Below, piece by piece: positions 11,101-19,151 of a stretch of 37,513 nt of DNA. The position numbers were made by a program, and so were the translations under genes. Position 1 is the stretch's first letter. Each line of letters opens with the position of its first letter. Below the pieces are notes generated by a model, which saw only the letters and a program-made list of their open reading frames with translations, made no database searches and was not told the DNA's origin. This DNA is from Symbiodinium natans (Eukaryota > Sar > Dinophyceae > Suessiales > Symbiodiniaceae): assembly GCA_905221605.1 (NCBI GenBank), contig CAJNDS010001063.1, positions 1 to 37,513 on the forward strand, given 5' to 3'.

Positions 11101-14100
11101 TATTGGAACAAAGACCCGAATCCCGGATCCATTAGCACCGTGAGGTCCTACATAGAGTGCCCTCACCAAGCGCTTTCCGCGGTGCTCTGGGTAGTCCTTC
11201 TGAGGCTTCCCAAAACCCACAACCCCAAACTCACAGCTCTTCACTGGCTGAACTGTCGACCCACGCAGTCTCTCCAACGGCGTGCTGTGTTCCTTGGACA
11301 CATGAAACAAGTTATGCATCCTCACAGAGTACCTCATGGCCTCAACAAACAGATGGCTCCCTAGAGGCAACTTTTCACCTACACGCTCTTCTAAGCCCAG
11401 CCAAACAGACCAGAACGCTTCTTTCACAAGGCAAACATGGCGTTCAACGATGCCCTTCGCTTGAGGTCTGTTTATCGCGAACGGGACCCAGTGCATTGAC
11501 CTCCCCCCGAATGTCCGGTGTTTCGCTGCATTGCGGAAAACACTCTCGAGGAGATTTTCTTGGTCCCCGTGGACAACAATGTCCAATCCACTCAATCCCA
11601 TTTCCGTAAAGGCTTTGCAAACCGATACAGCGGGCACTTCATCCTCAGGTCCTAAGACCACGGTATGTATGTACCCCGACACCACATGAACCATGAGAAG
11701 GAAACGAACATTCTTTCCGAAAAATCCAAAGTCGACTTGCAACTCTCCGGGTCCGTGGTGGTGTTTCATGTGCTTCCTACGAGCCGGCACTCTCCCTCTA
11801 GCGCTTTGACATGTGTCACAGCAACTAAGATAAGGTTGGTGCCCCTTATTTCGGTGCGCCTTCAGCCGCTCCGAGGTCAAATAGACCGGAACCTCAGGAT
11901 CCAGAGCATCGCTCACCACCTCCGGGGAACTCAGGGCACCCGGTTCACCTGAGGGAACATTCTCCACACGGGGTTTCTTTCGAACATCGGAGGGCCTAGG
12001 GGGTTCACTTCCGCTGGGTTTCGCAAGTTCAGCTTCCAACGGATCAGGAATCAACTCTTCCTCCGACTCCGAATTCACAACAACCGGGGTCGGCAAACCA
12101 GCAAGCATACGCAGGGCCTCAGAACGTGCCACGGCCTTCTTTTGCTCGGACCCCCGCAGGGACCCAAGCCCACACAAGGCCCACTTCTTCAAGGCACGCC
12201 AACGTTTCATCATTGGCCCTTTTGCTTCCTCGCCCGTAGGCTCAGCTTTCAACTCACAAGCAAGCACGCCACGCAAAAACAACAGGCGGCGCACAACACT
12301 CCAAGACCTACGTGGCACACGTCCTACCAAAGTTACACGCACAAACTTCAGCCTACTCCTACGGCGCACACTCAAAAGCTTCACGCACCTACGCAGCCAA
12401 CCTCTGAAAACCAAACCCAGAACCAACCCTAAAGCCAAGGCACTGCTTCCTTTCCATGAAGACCTGGGCACAGAGGGACAGTGTGCAGACCCATTCGCGG
12501 CAGGCAGGCTGCACTCACAGTCACCTACCAAGCACTCAAACGCTCCTACCCTACCTCCTAATGCACACAGCCAGTCTCCTACTGCAAACAGCAGGGCTTT
12601 CAGACCTACTCCTACCAATTTTGTGCATTGCGGCGAAGATCGGAGCAACTCATGCCCGGCTTTTAGGCCCTCAGGGCCCATACCCAAGCATATCAATCCA
12701 TCTCGGAGCCAGAGTCTCCCACATCCGAATTGTCCATAGGTGGGTTTGGAACCACCATACTCGTCTCTGCCGGCGGGGTCAAAGGAGAAGCGCTCCCTGG
12801 ACTTCCAATGCCACCGACCATTGGCTCCATTGGGACCTCGGAACTCACGTCCATAGGGGTCCCAGGGGCACCGAATGCCTCCACGGGCGTCATCGGCGTC
12901 TCGACCTCCATTGGAACCTCGCCCGCAAGCTCCCTCAATGTATCTGGGTGCGGTGTCGATGGAGGAGGTAAAGGAGGCGGAGGTATAGGCAGGCTTGCTT
13001 CCATAGGCGTGCCTGGTGCCCAAGATGGAGGAGGTAGAGGAGGCGGAGTTAGAGGCATGCCTGCTTCCATAGGCGTGCCTGGTGCCGAAGATGGAGCATA
13101 GGAAAAGACGGACGGCGTAAGCGGGGAAGGAGGGCTGAACGGCAAGAAAGCCGGAGGCCCTGGTGGAAAAGCGGGGCCCGTCGACGATGATGGAGCCACC
13201 TCGGCTGTTGCAGCTCTCTTCATGTCGGCATGCAATCGAATCATTGCCTCGGCTTTTGCACGCGCTTGGTTGAGCAAAGCCCACCCCGAAGGAGGTGGAG
13301 CTGGGGCACTTTTGTGAAGAGGCGGTGCCGTGCCACCCGACGCGGATGGTGCAACATCCGGTATTATAGTTGGCGGTTGAGCAGCCAAAGTCACCCGGCG
13401 GTTGCTCTGGACGAGCACGTCCGCCAAAAGCGCTCTCAAGTCGGCAGCCGGCACACGCTCGACCTTGAGCTCGTTTGGCAGAATGCTTGCTAGCCCTGCC
13501 TCGAACAACTGGTATTGAGCAGGATGGCACCGCAACTCTCGAATCGCCTCCAGGTACAGAAGGAATTTCTTCAAGGTGAGCTGGATGCCAACCTGATTGT
13601 TGCGCCAGTACCCCCTTTGCTCGCATGGAAGGTGCGGTTGGCGGATGGTAGCACTCACATCGGCAACTACCACCCCCATGGTGGTCAAAACATAGCCATA
13701 CCTTGCATACTCTGCACGACGGTCGTGCTCCTCGACGAGGGTGTCCGTCAAAACCGACTGGTCCACCGTCGGAGCAGCAATGGCTCGCAGCTCGGCAATG
13801 AGCATAGGTTGCTTCACCGGAATGCCGCTTGTATTGATCACCAACTCCTGTGTCTCCAACTCCCCAAGGCAGGCTGGAATCCCCAACAGCCGTTCGACCG
13901 AGCCAGGGGTCGAGGTAAAAAGGTCGATGTTTTGGAGAAGCTGCCTCGAAAGAGACAGCTGACCTTCCTCCTCGAAACGGTGCGCAAGACGAGCAATCAT
14001 GCTCGTCGAAAAGGCTTCCACCTGGGCCACACTCCCACTTTGGGAGTTCACAAGACAGAGCGGAGGCGAGGCTTCCGGAAGCTCCATCCTTTACAAGGTC

Positions 14101-16635
14101 CCTTACAAAGGCTCCAGGCTTTGAGCAAAACACTCCTAGAGCACACAACACCAGCAATGCTTTCAGAAACACTCCTGGCCAACGCAAGCTCCGAAAGGCA
14201 CACTTCCTCTCTTCACTCTGTCCCAACAAACACTCAGGCACACAAGCGCTGGGGTGCAAGTCACTCCTACGTCCTACACGCAAGACACTCCTACTCCTAA
14301 TGCAAACACTCTGAGGCTGGAGCGGCACAGGCCCTACCCCTACGCACTCAAAACCCTTGTCTCCACAGCGTGTGTCCCTACTGGTTTGCTTCTCCAAAGA
14401 CGTGTTGCTTGCAGACTTAAGCAAAACAGCTGCGGCGGAACATAAAGCTTCAGCACAACATGCAGAGGGTGGGGTTTCCAGGTCTACTCCTACTTTTGCA
14501 ACTGCAGCATGCTCACATCCACTCAAACGCTCCTGTAAAACATGCTCATGCAGCTCGTGTTCCCCCACATGTTGCTTCACTGAAAATGCTCGCAGCAAAA
14601 ACTTAAAAGGTGTCACCTCCAATGCTCTTCCTACGTTGGGCGGTGCCTTCTTCTGCACCTTATCCACTTCCATCGCGTCGTCATTCGGGCTCCACCCCGG
14701 CTTGGGTGAGCCCCCTTTGCTTCTTCTTCCTTTCGGCTTTGCCTTGGTAGGGCCAATCTCCTTAGCCAACGCCCACCAGCTCCTGGCTTCACGAACCAAA
14801 GGCACCCACATCGAGGAACCTCGTTCCGTCTGCTTCACCAAGCAGCTTGCTCCAGGCTCTGAGGTGAGCCAGGTATTCCATCCCGAGAGGGATGCTTGCC
14901 AAGAACTGACTACGTTGAAACCAATCTTGCAAACCAAGACCTGTTGAAGCACTACGGGCCCCAACTTCCCAAACTTCACCCGAATGTCAACCAACTTGAC
15001 ACATTCCATGGGCGTATCGCTAGCACTCATGAGCACAGGAAGAGGTCCCGAATGCTCCTTGACGACTTCGTAAAAACCCAACGCACTCTCTGACAACACG
15101 TGGCAGGTGGCTCCACTATCAATGAGCCATGCGAAAGAGCTATTCCTAGAGGATGACTGGTTCAGTCTCTCGATCTCTCCGTTCGTCATGGTGAGACGAG
15201 GGGGCTCAGCTTCATTGGGCTCATTAGTTCTTGTCCCCGGACCCAAGCCACTCAGATGATGAGACCGCATTGCCATCACCTGATCAGACTGCTCGTCTTC
15301 CACAGCTCGGCCCTTGGGCTTTCCTTTGTTCTTTGGCTTCCCCTTGGGCTTTCCACCCTTTCCTTTGTCTGTCTTCCCTTTGCCTTTGCCCTTCCCTTTA
15401 GGGCTCTTCTCTCGATTCTTGGAACCAGAAGGCTTTCCACCTTTCGGTTCATCCCTCTTCTTCCCTTTTCCAGAGCTCTTGTCGGGGCACTGCCAACTCA
15501 TATGGCCTGATTTGCCACAGTTCCAGCAGAGGCCGCGCTCCCCAACTGCATTCAGCGAACCGGCATCACACAATCGGGTTTGCTCCTCGTAGAACCGGAT
15601 GCTCTCAACCAGTTCCTCCCAGCTCCCAGACTTCCCATGCAGGACAACGTAATGCCTACACTCTGGGCTGACAGATTGAAGAAGAAGGGTTGAACGATCA
15701 GATGCTCCAAGCCTCAGTTCAGGGAACCGATGCAGCTTCTGGTCTACCTTCCCAAGCTCGTCCTCAAGGAAGCGGACGCAGTCAAGCGGTCGCTTGTACG
15801 AACTCGCCTTCGAAGTTAGGCGAAGGGCTTCATCTCTCACAGCAATGGCCTCCATGCGAGAGACAATGCTGAAGGTCTGGTGCATTTGACGCATCACCTC
15901 ATAACCACAAGCAGCTTGTCCTTGACGCATCGACGTGCTTCTCACCAGTTCCATCCCACGTTCGAACTTCTGCAGACTTTGTTGCAGGTAGTAAAACAAC
16001 CTCGCCGAACGCGATGCTACCGGAACTGCCATGTCAGACTGCTTGATCTCACGGTCATGCGTCATTGCCTGGCGCAACTCATTGACATAGTTGTCGTCTA
16101 TCAACGCCAGCCAGGAAGCAAGCACCTCGCACCACCGATGGTACTCCTCCAGCTCTCTCACACGCCCTTTTCCCATCGACACATTATCGATGAGCGGCAA
16201 TGCTGGCAGATACTTCTCTGCACGGTTACTTCCAACATGCAGGTTCTGTGATGGTGCCGGTGGAGGAGCAGAAGCCTTTGCCGTGGGACTTCCGGCAGCT
16301 GCTGCACTTGAAGCACCCCCAAATGGGTTGCTCACAGCTGCCGACAATGCTTCCTGCTCACGTCTCCTTCTCTCGTCGGCCTCCATCTTTGCCACCAGAA
16401 CTTGAAGTGTCTGTTGCTGATTCTGCATCATCATTTGCTGACTCTGCATCATCTGGACCATCATCTGCTGGAGTTGAGGGTCAAGTCCGACGACCGTGGC
16501 GGGTCCTCCCGCTGGAGCAGAAGCTCCAGGGGGTTGTGTTGGCGGTTGTTGCCCGTCCTGGGCACCACCGGGGCCAAACAAAGCTTCGTCGTCTTCGTCT
16601 TCAGGCACAGGGGTCGACAGCCCGGGGTCAGCCAT
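8146..16635 (-). CDS. Ty1/copia Gag-Pol polyprotein with C-terminal methyltransferase-like domain
   Basis: 2829 aa, about twice the usual copia length, starting at an ATG in a GCCATGG context 28 nt from the primer-binding site. Gag-like helical region ~140-350; CCHC knuckle ~370-383 (CWNCGKSGHMSWQC); Lys/Gly-rich basic stretch ~385-445; aspartic protease with DSGAT at 506-510. Residues ~660-1540 are a long region I do not recognise; 850-1314 overlap another ORF. Integrase: H/C zinc site ~1594-1610, then D1635, D1691, E1731. RT has YVDD at 2228-2231. RNase H follows with SSAEAEL, ASDSEAAL and NPADGLTKS. Residues ~2610-2829 resemble a SAM methyltransferase of C5-cytosine type by motif order: FCSTDSAL ~2621, SPC ~2680, EWP ~2730, KRWFFATN ~2768. 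No frameshift separates Gag and Pol. The protein would copy and integrate the element from a virus-like particle. Core domains are certain; the methyltransferase reading is inference. Confidence 0.95.
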   Translation of the reverse strand: MADPGLSTPVPEDEDDEALFGPGGAQDGQQPPTQPPGASAPAGGPATVVGLDPQLQQMMVQMMQSQQMMMQNQQQTLQVLVAKMEADERRRREQEALSAAVSNPFGGASSAAAAGSPTAKASAPPPAPSQNLHVGSNRAEKYLPALPLIDNVSMGKGRVRELEEYHRWCEVLASWLALIDDNYVNELRQAMTHDREIKQSDMAVPVASRSARLFYYLQQSLQKFERGMELVRSTSMRQGQAACGYEVMRQMHQTFSIVSRMEAIAVRDEALRLTSKASSYKRPLDCVRFLEDELGKVDQKLHRFPELRLGASDRSTLLLQSVSPECRHYVVLHGKSGSWEELVESIRFYEEQTRLCDAGSLNAVGERGLCWNCGKSGHMSWQCPDKSSGKGKKRDEPKGGKPSGSKNREKSPKGKGKGKGKTDKGKGGKPKGKPKNKGKPKGRAVEDEQSDQVMAMRSHHLSGLGPGTRTNEPNEAEPPRLTMTNGEIERLNQSSSRNSSFAWLIDSGATCHVLSESALGFYEVVKEHSGPLPVLMSASDTPMECVKLVDIRVKFGKLGPVVLQQVLVCKIGFNVVSSWQASLSGWNTWLTSEPGASCLVKQTERGSSMWVPLVREARSWWALAKEIGPTKAKPKGRRSKGGSPKPGWSPNDDAMEVDKVQKKAPPNVGRALEVTPFKFLLRAFSVKQHVGEHELHEHVLQERLSGCEHAAVAKVGVDLETPPSACCAEALCSAAAVLLKSASNTSLEKQTSRDTRCGDKGFECVGVGPVPLQPQSVCIRSRSVLRVGRRSDLHPSACVPECLLGQSEERKCAFRSLRWPGVFLKALLVLCALGVFCSKPGAFVRDLVKDGASGSLASALSCELPKWECGPGGSLFDEHDCSSCAPFRGGRSAVSFEAASPKHRPFYLDPWLGRTAVGDSSLPWGVGDTGVGDQYKRHSGEATYAHCRAASHCCSDGGPVGFDGHPRRGARPSCRVCKVWLCFDHHGGGSCRCECYHPPTAPSMRAKGVLAQQSGWHPAHLEEIPSVPGGDSRVAVPSCSIPVVRGRASKHSAKRAQGRACAGCRLESAFGGRARPEQPPGDFGCSTANYNTGCCTIRVGWHGTASSQKCPSSTSFGVGFAQPSACKSRGNDSIACRHEESCNSRGGSIIVDGPRFSTRASGFLAVQPSFPAYAVRLFLCSIFGTRHAYGSRHASNSASSTSSILGTRHAYGSKPAYTSASFTSSIDTAPRYIEGACGRGSNGGRDADDARGGIRCPWDPYGREFRGPNGANGRWHWKSRERFSFDPAGRDEYGGSKPTYGQFGCGRLWLRDGLICLGMGPEGLKAGHELLRSSPQCTKLVGVGLKALLFAVGDWLCALGGRVGAFECLVGDCECSLPAANGSAHCPSVPRSSWKGSSALALGLVLGLVFRGWLRRCVKLLSVRRRSRLKFVRVTLVGRVPRRSWSVVRRLLFLRGVLACELKAEPTGEEAKGPMMKRWRALKKWALCGLGSLRGSEQKKAVARSEALRMLAGLPTPVVVNSESEEELIPDPLEAELAKPSGSEPPRPSDVRKKPRVENVPSGEPGALSSPEVVSDALDPEVPVYLTSERLKAHRNKGHQPYLSCCDTCQSARGRVPARRKHMKHHHGPGELQVDFGFFGKNVRFLLMVHVVSGYIHTVVLGPEDEVPAVSVCKAFTEMGLSGLDIVVHGDQENLLESVFRNAAKHRTFGGRSMHWVPFAINRPQAKGIVERHVCLVKEAFWSVWLGLEERVGEKLPLGSHLFVEAMRYSVRMHNLFHVSKEHSTPLERLRGSTVQPVKSCEFGVVGFGKPQKDYPEHRGKRLVRALYVGPHGANGSGIRVFVPIGIGKPPRLEIFSSFRAKDPVEFDKAALRDLRGNKEDPERPIKFDVPIDGPSPPLDSPNIPEGSLEFPVERTEPPALEGPEAMEEEGELDGYSPDFSDVPEETGMEVEPPGGVGLEDLDAPMDPGEDDAMEEGLTWLYEHGLRQLFDGPDLRVTTKIRKGDNVKEWFRMKFGGKKIWVHVPDNAVCEVSGKVLPRKHLEEGMRLELSELDAFGVATIIGEAEARKRATRRIHTTRWVLTSKPSATNPERVRARLVVRDYAFGSNPLADGIYSPTTSLEALRGVLAIHAVRGGTLLSADVSVAFMQAPVQGVECIRFPNGMYDEENKPLFAQLHKAMNGLRVGPLSWYLEFTSTLRKQFGFGETADPTVHHRLEKDGALTLVLVYVDDLIIFSQNPPVAKDLYAKLAKIYKMKQTGLLEPGKPGQLEFLGRVIARTTEHGPVFFGLKPGYLKSLGEEFGISGKGVKPVLGNLEREYRKKEAGTPISTEAYERYRRVLGKLMWASLTLPHLSYPVGFLGRYQSDPDSQAEACLRRVVRWVMALPEYLQRFSAEALEYPCCASETRLSGFVDASWNICSVSGAIVKWHGIMIKTFSRKQSVTALSSAEAELAALTEAAKESVYLSLLMETLLYGMPKGETGEFPIHLASDSEAALSISKMTGLLRRVRHLELRHRYLQELVHLERLILSFISGERNPADGLTKSPEELLLEHLLVACGLERVCEEDLQGLVVPEHLRERMEELEEVCEKLEKIPTNLAKYEPVARDLALGSVPLLVIEVFCSTDSALCRACARDRVAYIGITEKEDFLNKSTQMFLGEVLLCLLSRKPPQIYVHIASPCTAGCSYRFKNWHRPKFRHRWREQVKKHVASWKALGRLLEDRCKEILVTQEWPKNCGLWKEESYLKEKKRLGLNFGRVVDRCAFDGVFKRWFFATNREEWSEIFSGKPCDKSHQHVSLASVEETGIYPTKLGRALLRAAKVTLGLVGTPS
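12693..14087 (-). CDS. Overlapping ORF nested in copia polyprotein, unknown function
   Basis: 464 aa, wholly inside the polyprotein ORF on the same strand but in another frame. Its ATG has A at -3 and G at +4, and an in-frame TAA lies two codons upstream, so it cannot be a read-in from the preceding frame. Residues 1-235 look like an ordinary globular, helix-rich protein with balanced composition. About 250-464 is Pro/Met/Ser-rich, with APGTPM(E/D) repeated near 335, 357 and 407, and a 66-nt (22-aa) tandem duplication at about 12957-13088. Over the same DNA the polyprotein frame reads as Cys/Ser/Gly/Arg-rich, low-complexity sequence, as expected of the secondary frame. I therefore think this ORF is the one shaped by protein selection. 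It could be an accessory or Gag-like protein of the element; I recognise no family. Confidence 0.6.
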   Translation of the reverse strand: MELPEASPPLCLVNSQSGSVAQVEAFSTSMIARLAHRFEEEGQLSLSRQLLQNIDLFTSTPGSVERLLGIPACLGELETQELVINTSGIPVKQPMLIAELRAIAAPTVDQSVLTDTLVEEHDRRAEYARYGYVLTTMGVVVADVSATIRQPHLPCEQRGYWRNNQVGIQLTLKKFLLYLEAIRELRCHPAQYQLFEAGLASILPNELKVERVPAADLRALLADVLVQSNRRVTLAAQPPTIIPDVAPSASGGTAPPLHKSAPAPPPSGWALLNQARAKAEAMIRLHADMKRAATAEVAPSSSTGPAFPPGPPAFLPFSPPSPLTPSVFSYAPSSAPGTPMEAGMPLTPPPLPPPSWAPGTPMEASLPIPPPPLPPPSTPHPDTLRELAGEVPMEVETPMTPVEAFGAPGTPMDVSSEVPMEPMVGGIGSPGSASPLTPPAETSMVVPNPPMDNSDVGDSGSEMD

Positions 16636-16662
16636 GGCTTCTAGTTTCTACGAGCGTGCTAC

Positions 16663-16678
16663 ACACGCTCCGCTACCA
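16663..16678 (-). other. Primer-binding site (initiator Met tRNA-like)
   Basis: On the sense strand TGGTAGCGGAGCGTGT follows the 5' LTR with no spacer. TGGTAGCG matches the start of the Ty1-type site that pairs with the 3' end of initiator methionine tRNA (…CGCUACCA). The matching acceptor would be AGCGGAG/CUCCGCU, with the A1:U72 pair typical of eukaryotic initiator tRNA. The site overlaps a hairpin made by GAGCGTG and CACGCTC (16652-16658 and 16664-16670). Confidence 0.75.
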
Positions 16679-17077
16679 TGTGAAAACACAGCAGCAGCGC
16701 GCTGAACCCTCTTTTTCTCACGACTTGAGCCAAAGTCATAAGCCGGAGGCTTCGTCAGTGAAACTCTTTACACACAGGTGAAAACTCTGCTCTGCCACGT
16801 GTTCTCCACAGCCACAAAACAAACTCAAACGTCAGTGGGAGTTCTCGGGACCTACCCAACTACACCTAAAGCAGGCAAAAACGTGCACAGACACTTCTAC
16901 AGCTTCCAGACACACATCCCTACAACTCAAGCACTTCAAAAGGCTTTCCCACTTAAAGCAGCACTCCCGTCGAGCCTCCAAGGCACAACTACGGAGTTCC
17001 TACAACTACACACACACAACTCTGAGCCAGCATGCAGGACAACAAAGTTAACATGTCCTTAGACAGGAACTTTCACA
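16679..17077 (-). repeat. 5' LTR of copia element (internally deleted, 399 bp)
   Basis: Begins TGTGAAAACACAG and ends AACTTTCACA on the plus strand. It equals the first 396 bp of the 3' LTR fused to the last few bases. The join falls in the 14-bp sequence AGACAGGAACTTTC, which occurs at both ends of the missing 2127 bp. In the element's direction the LTR keeps the first ~17 bases of U3 and the last ~380 bp, so most of U3, where the promoter would normally lie, is gone. This insertion may therefore be transcriptionally weak despite its intact ORF. Confidence 0.88.
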
Positions 17078-17082
17078 GGAGG
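17078..17082. other. Target-site duplication GGAGG (right copy)
   Basis: GGAGG follows the terminal TTTCACA and matches 5500-5504. The downstream GGAACGCAAGGCTCCTCGCTG continues the satellite exactly where the left side stopped. Confidence 0.9.
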
Positions 17083-17175
17083 GGAACGCAAGGCTCCTCG
17101 CTGCATTTACACAGGCCCTGATCACAATGAGGGGAATGCAAGAATTTACACAGGCCCGGATCACACCCCGACCCA
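17083..17175. repeat. Remnant of satellite family A after the copia insertion
   Basis: The last two units of the interrupted A block, ending in the usual CCCCGACCCA|CATTTTGTG junction with family B. Compared with block 1 (about 1190-1210), one unit lacks about nine bases, TTCCGACCC. Confidence 0.88.
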
Positions 17176-18816
17176 CATTTTGTGAAGGAGAACTACCTGG
17201 AAAGGCCTTCCGCGAGTTGGAAATCCTTATCCTGGTGCATTTTATGAAAGAGAACTACCTGGAAAGGCCTTCTGCGAGCTGGAAATCCTTATCCTGGTGC
17301 ATTTTATGAAGGAGAACTACCTGGAAAGGCCTTCCGCGAGCTGGATATCCTTATCCTGGTGCATTTTATGAAGGAGAACTACCTGGAAAGGCCTTCTGCG
17401 CGAGCTGGAAATCCTTATCCTGGTGCATTTTCTGAAGGAGAACTACCTGGAAAGGCCTTCCGCGAGCTGGAAATCCTTATCCTGGTGCATTTTATGAAGG
17501 AGAACTACCTGAAAAGGCCTTCCGCGAGCTGGCAATCCTTATCCTGGTGCATTTTATGAAGGAGAACTGCCTGGAAAGGCCTTCCGCGAGCTGGAAATCA
17601 TTGGAAATCCTTATCCTGGTGCAATTCATGAAAGAGAACTACCTGGAAAGGCCTTCCGCGAGCTGGAAATCCTTATCCTGGCGCATTTTATGAAGGAGAA
17701 CTACCTGGAAAGGCCTTCCGCGAGCTGGAAATCCTTATCCGGTGCATTTTATGAAGGAGAACTACCTGGAAAGGCCTTCCGCGAGGTTGAAATCGTTATC
17801 CTGGTGCATTTTATGAAGGAGAACTACCTGGAAAGGCCTTCCGCAAGCTGGAATGGTGCATTTTATGAAAGAGAACTACCTGGAAAGGCCTTCCGCGAGC
17901 TGAAAATTTTATGAAGGAGAACTACCTGGAAAGGCCTTCCGCGAGCTGGAAATCCTATCCTGGTGCATTTTATGAAGGAGAACCACCTGGAAAGGCTTCC
18001 GAGCTGGAAATCCTTATCCTGGTGCATTTTCTGAAAGAGAACTACCTGGAAAGGCCTTCCGCGAGCTGGAAATCCTTATCCTGGTGCATTTTATGAAGGA
18101 GAACTACCTGGAAAGGCCTTCCGCGAGCTGGAAATCATTATCCTGGTGCTTTTTTCTGAAGAAGAACTACCTGGAAAGGCCTTCCGCAAGCTGGAAATCC
18201 TTATCCTGGTGCATTTTCTGAAGGAGAACTACCTGGAAAGGCCTTCCGCGAGCTGGAAATCCTTATCCTGGTGCATTTTATGAAGGAGAACTACCTGGAA
18301 AGGCCTTCCGCGAGCTGGGGAAATCCTTTATCCTGGTGCATTTTATGAAGGAGAACTACCTGGAAAGGCCTTCCGCGAGCTGGATATCCTTATCCTGATG
18401 CATTTTATGAAGGAGAACTACCTGGAAAGGCCTTCTGCGGGCTGGAAATCCTTATCCTGGTGCATTTTATGAAGGAGAACTACCTGGAAAGGCCTTCCGC
18501 GAGCTGGATATCCTTATCCTGGTGTATTTTATGAAGGAGAACTACTTGTAAAGGCCTTCCGCAAGCTGGAAATCCTTATCCTGGTGCATTTTATGAAGGA
18601 GAACTACCTGGAAAGGCCTTCCGCGAGCTGGAAATCCTTATCCTGGTGCATTTTATGAAGGAGAACTACCTGAAAAGGCCTTCCGCGAGCTGCAAATCTA
18701 CCTGGAAAGGACTTCCGCGAGCTGGAAATCATTTTCCTGGTGCATTTTTTGAAGGAGAACTATTTGGAAAGGCCTTCCGCGAGCTGGAAATCCTTATCCT
18801 GGTGCATTTTATGAAG
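17176..18816. repeat. Satellite family B, block 3 (long, ~26 units)
   Basis: The longest uninterrupted run of 62-bp units in the window, about 1.6 kb against 0.9-1.0 kb in the other B blocks. Some unit variants recur, such as GGTGTATTTTATG and ACTTGTAAAGG units seen in block 1. It stops inside a unit (…CATTTTATGAAGG|GCAGAACATCTG), where the Helitron gene region begins. No gene seen. Confidence 0.93.
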
Positions 18817-19151
18817 GGCAGAACATCTGTTTCACGCCAATCTTCGTTCGCCCTGACTCTCAAAATTCCACAAAAACGGCCGGTCATGGGCTACTCGCTT
18901 CTTCTGTGCATTGTTGAGCCATGTTGCACCTCTTTCTTGAGCTTGTGGGAAGGTAGGGACGGCCGAGCCTTCCCGTGCTTTTTGTTGCTTGTGCAGCGCG
19001 CTTGGGCTCAATTCGAATCGTTTTAAAGTCTTCATCCGTGTCCCGCTGCGGCCAGGCACCATTGGGGTACAAATCTCAATCGTCGCAGCTGTTCGTTTCG
19101 TTTTTGGAACATGGCCGCTGTCTTGTTTCTCAGGTCGACTGGTGCGACAGC
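18817..19151 (+). other. Non-repeat leader before the 206-aa ORF
   Basis: Unique, moderately GC-rich sequence with no convincing ORF starting at ATG. At 19122-19133 the sequence CTTGTTTCTCAG is a pyrimidine-rich tract ending in AG, 18 nt before the ATG at 19152. It could be a spliced-leader trans-splicing acceptor, as dinoflagellate mRNAs use, or an intron 3' splice site. This is inference from sequence shape alone. Confidence 0.4.

Larger units (their letters stand above)
5505..17077 (-). mobile_element. Complete Ty1/copia LTR retrotransposon (minus strand)
   Basis: An 11.6-kb element read right to left: 5' LTR 16679-17077, primer-binding site 16663-16678, one long polyprotein ORF 16635-8146, polypurine tract 8031-8039, 3' LTR 5505-8030. 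Both ends carry the inverted termini TGTGAAA...TTTCACA, and the flanks are a 5-bp GGAGG duplication. Domain order Gag-protease-integrase-RT-RNase H is the Ty1/copia order (integrase before RT). The ORF is unbroken and the 396 bp shared by the LTRs looks identical, so insertion or LTR conversion was recent. Odd features are the very unequal LTRs, an overlapping ORF inside pol and a C-terminal methyltransferase-like domain. Confidence 0.93.

Noticed and set aside
12693-14087. Envelope-like gene of the copia element
   Set aside because: It lies between protease and integrase and not after RNase H, and the nested protein has no signal peptide or membrane anchor that I can see.
18975-18977. Start of the ubiquitin-like ORF at 18975
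   Set aside because: It is a GTG. The first in-frame ATG is at 19152, just after a pyrimidine tract ending in AG.
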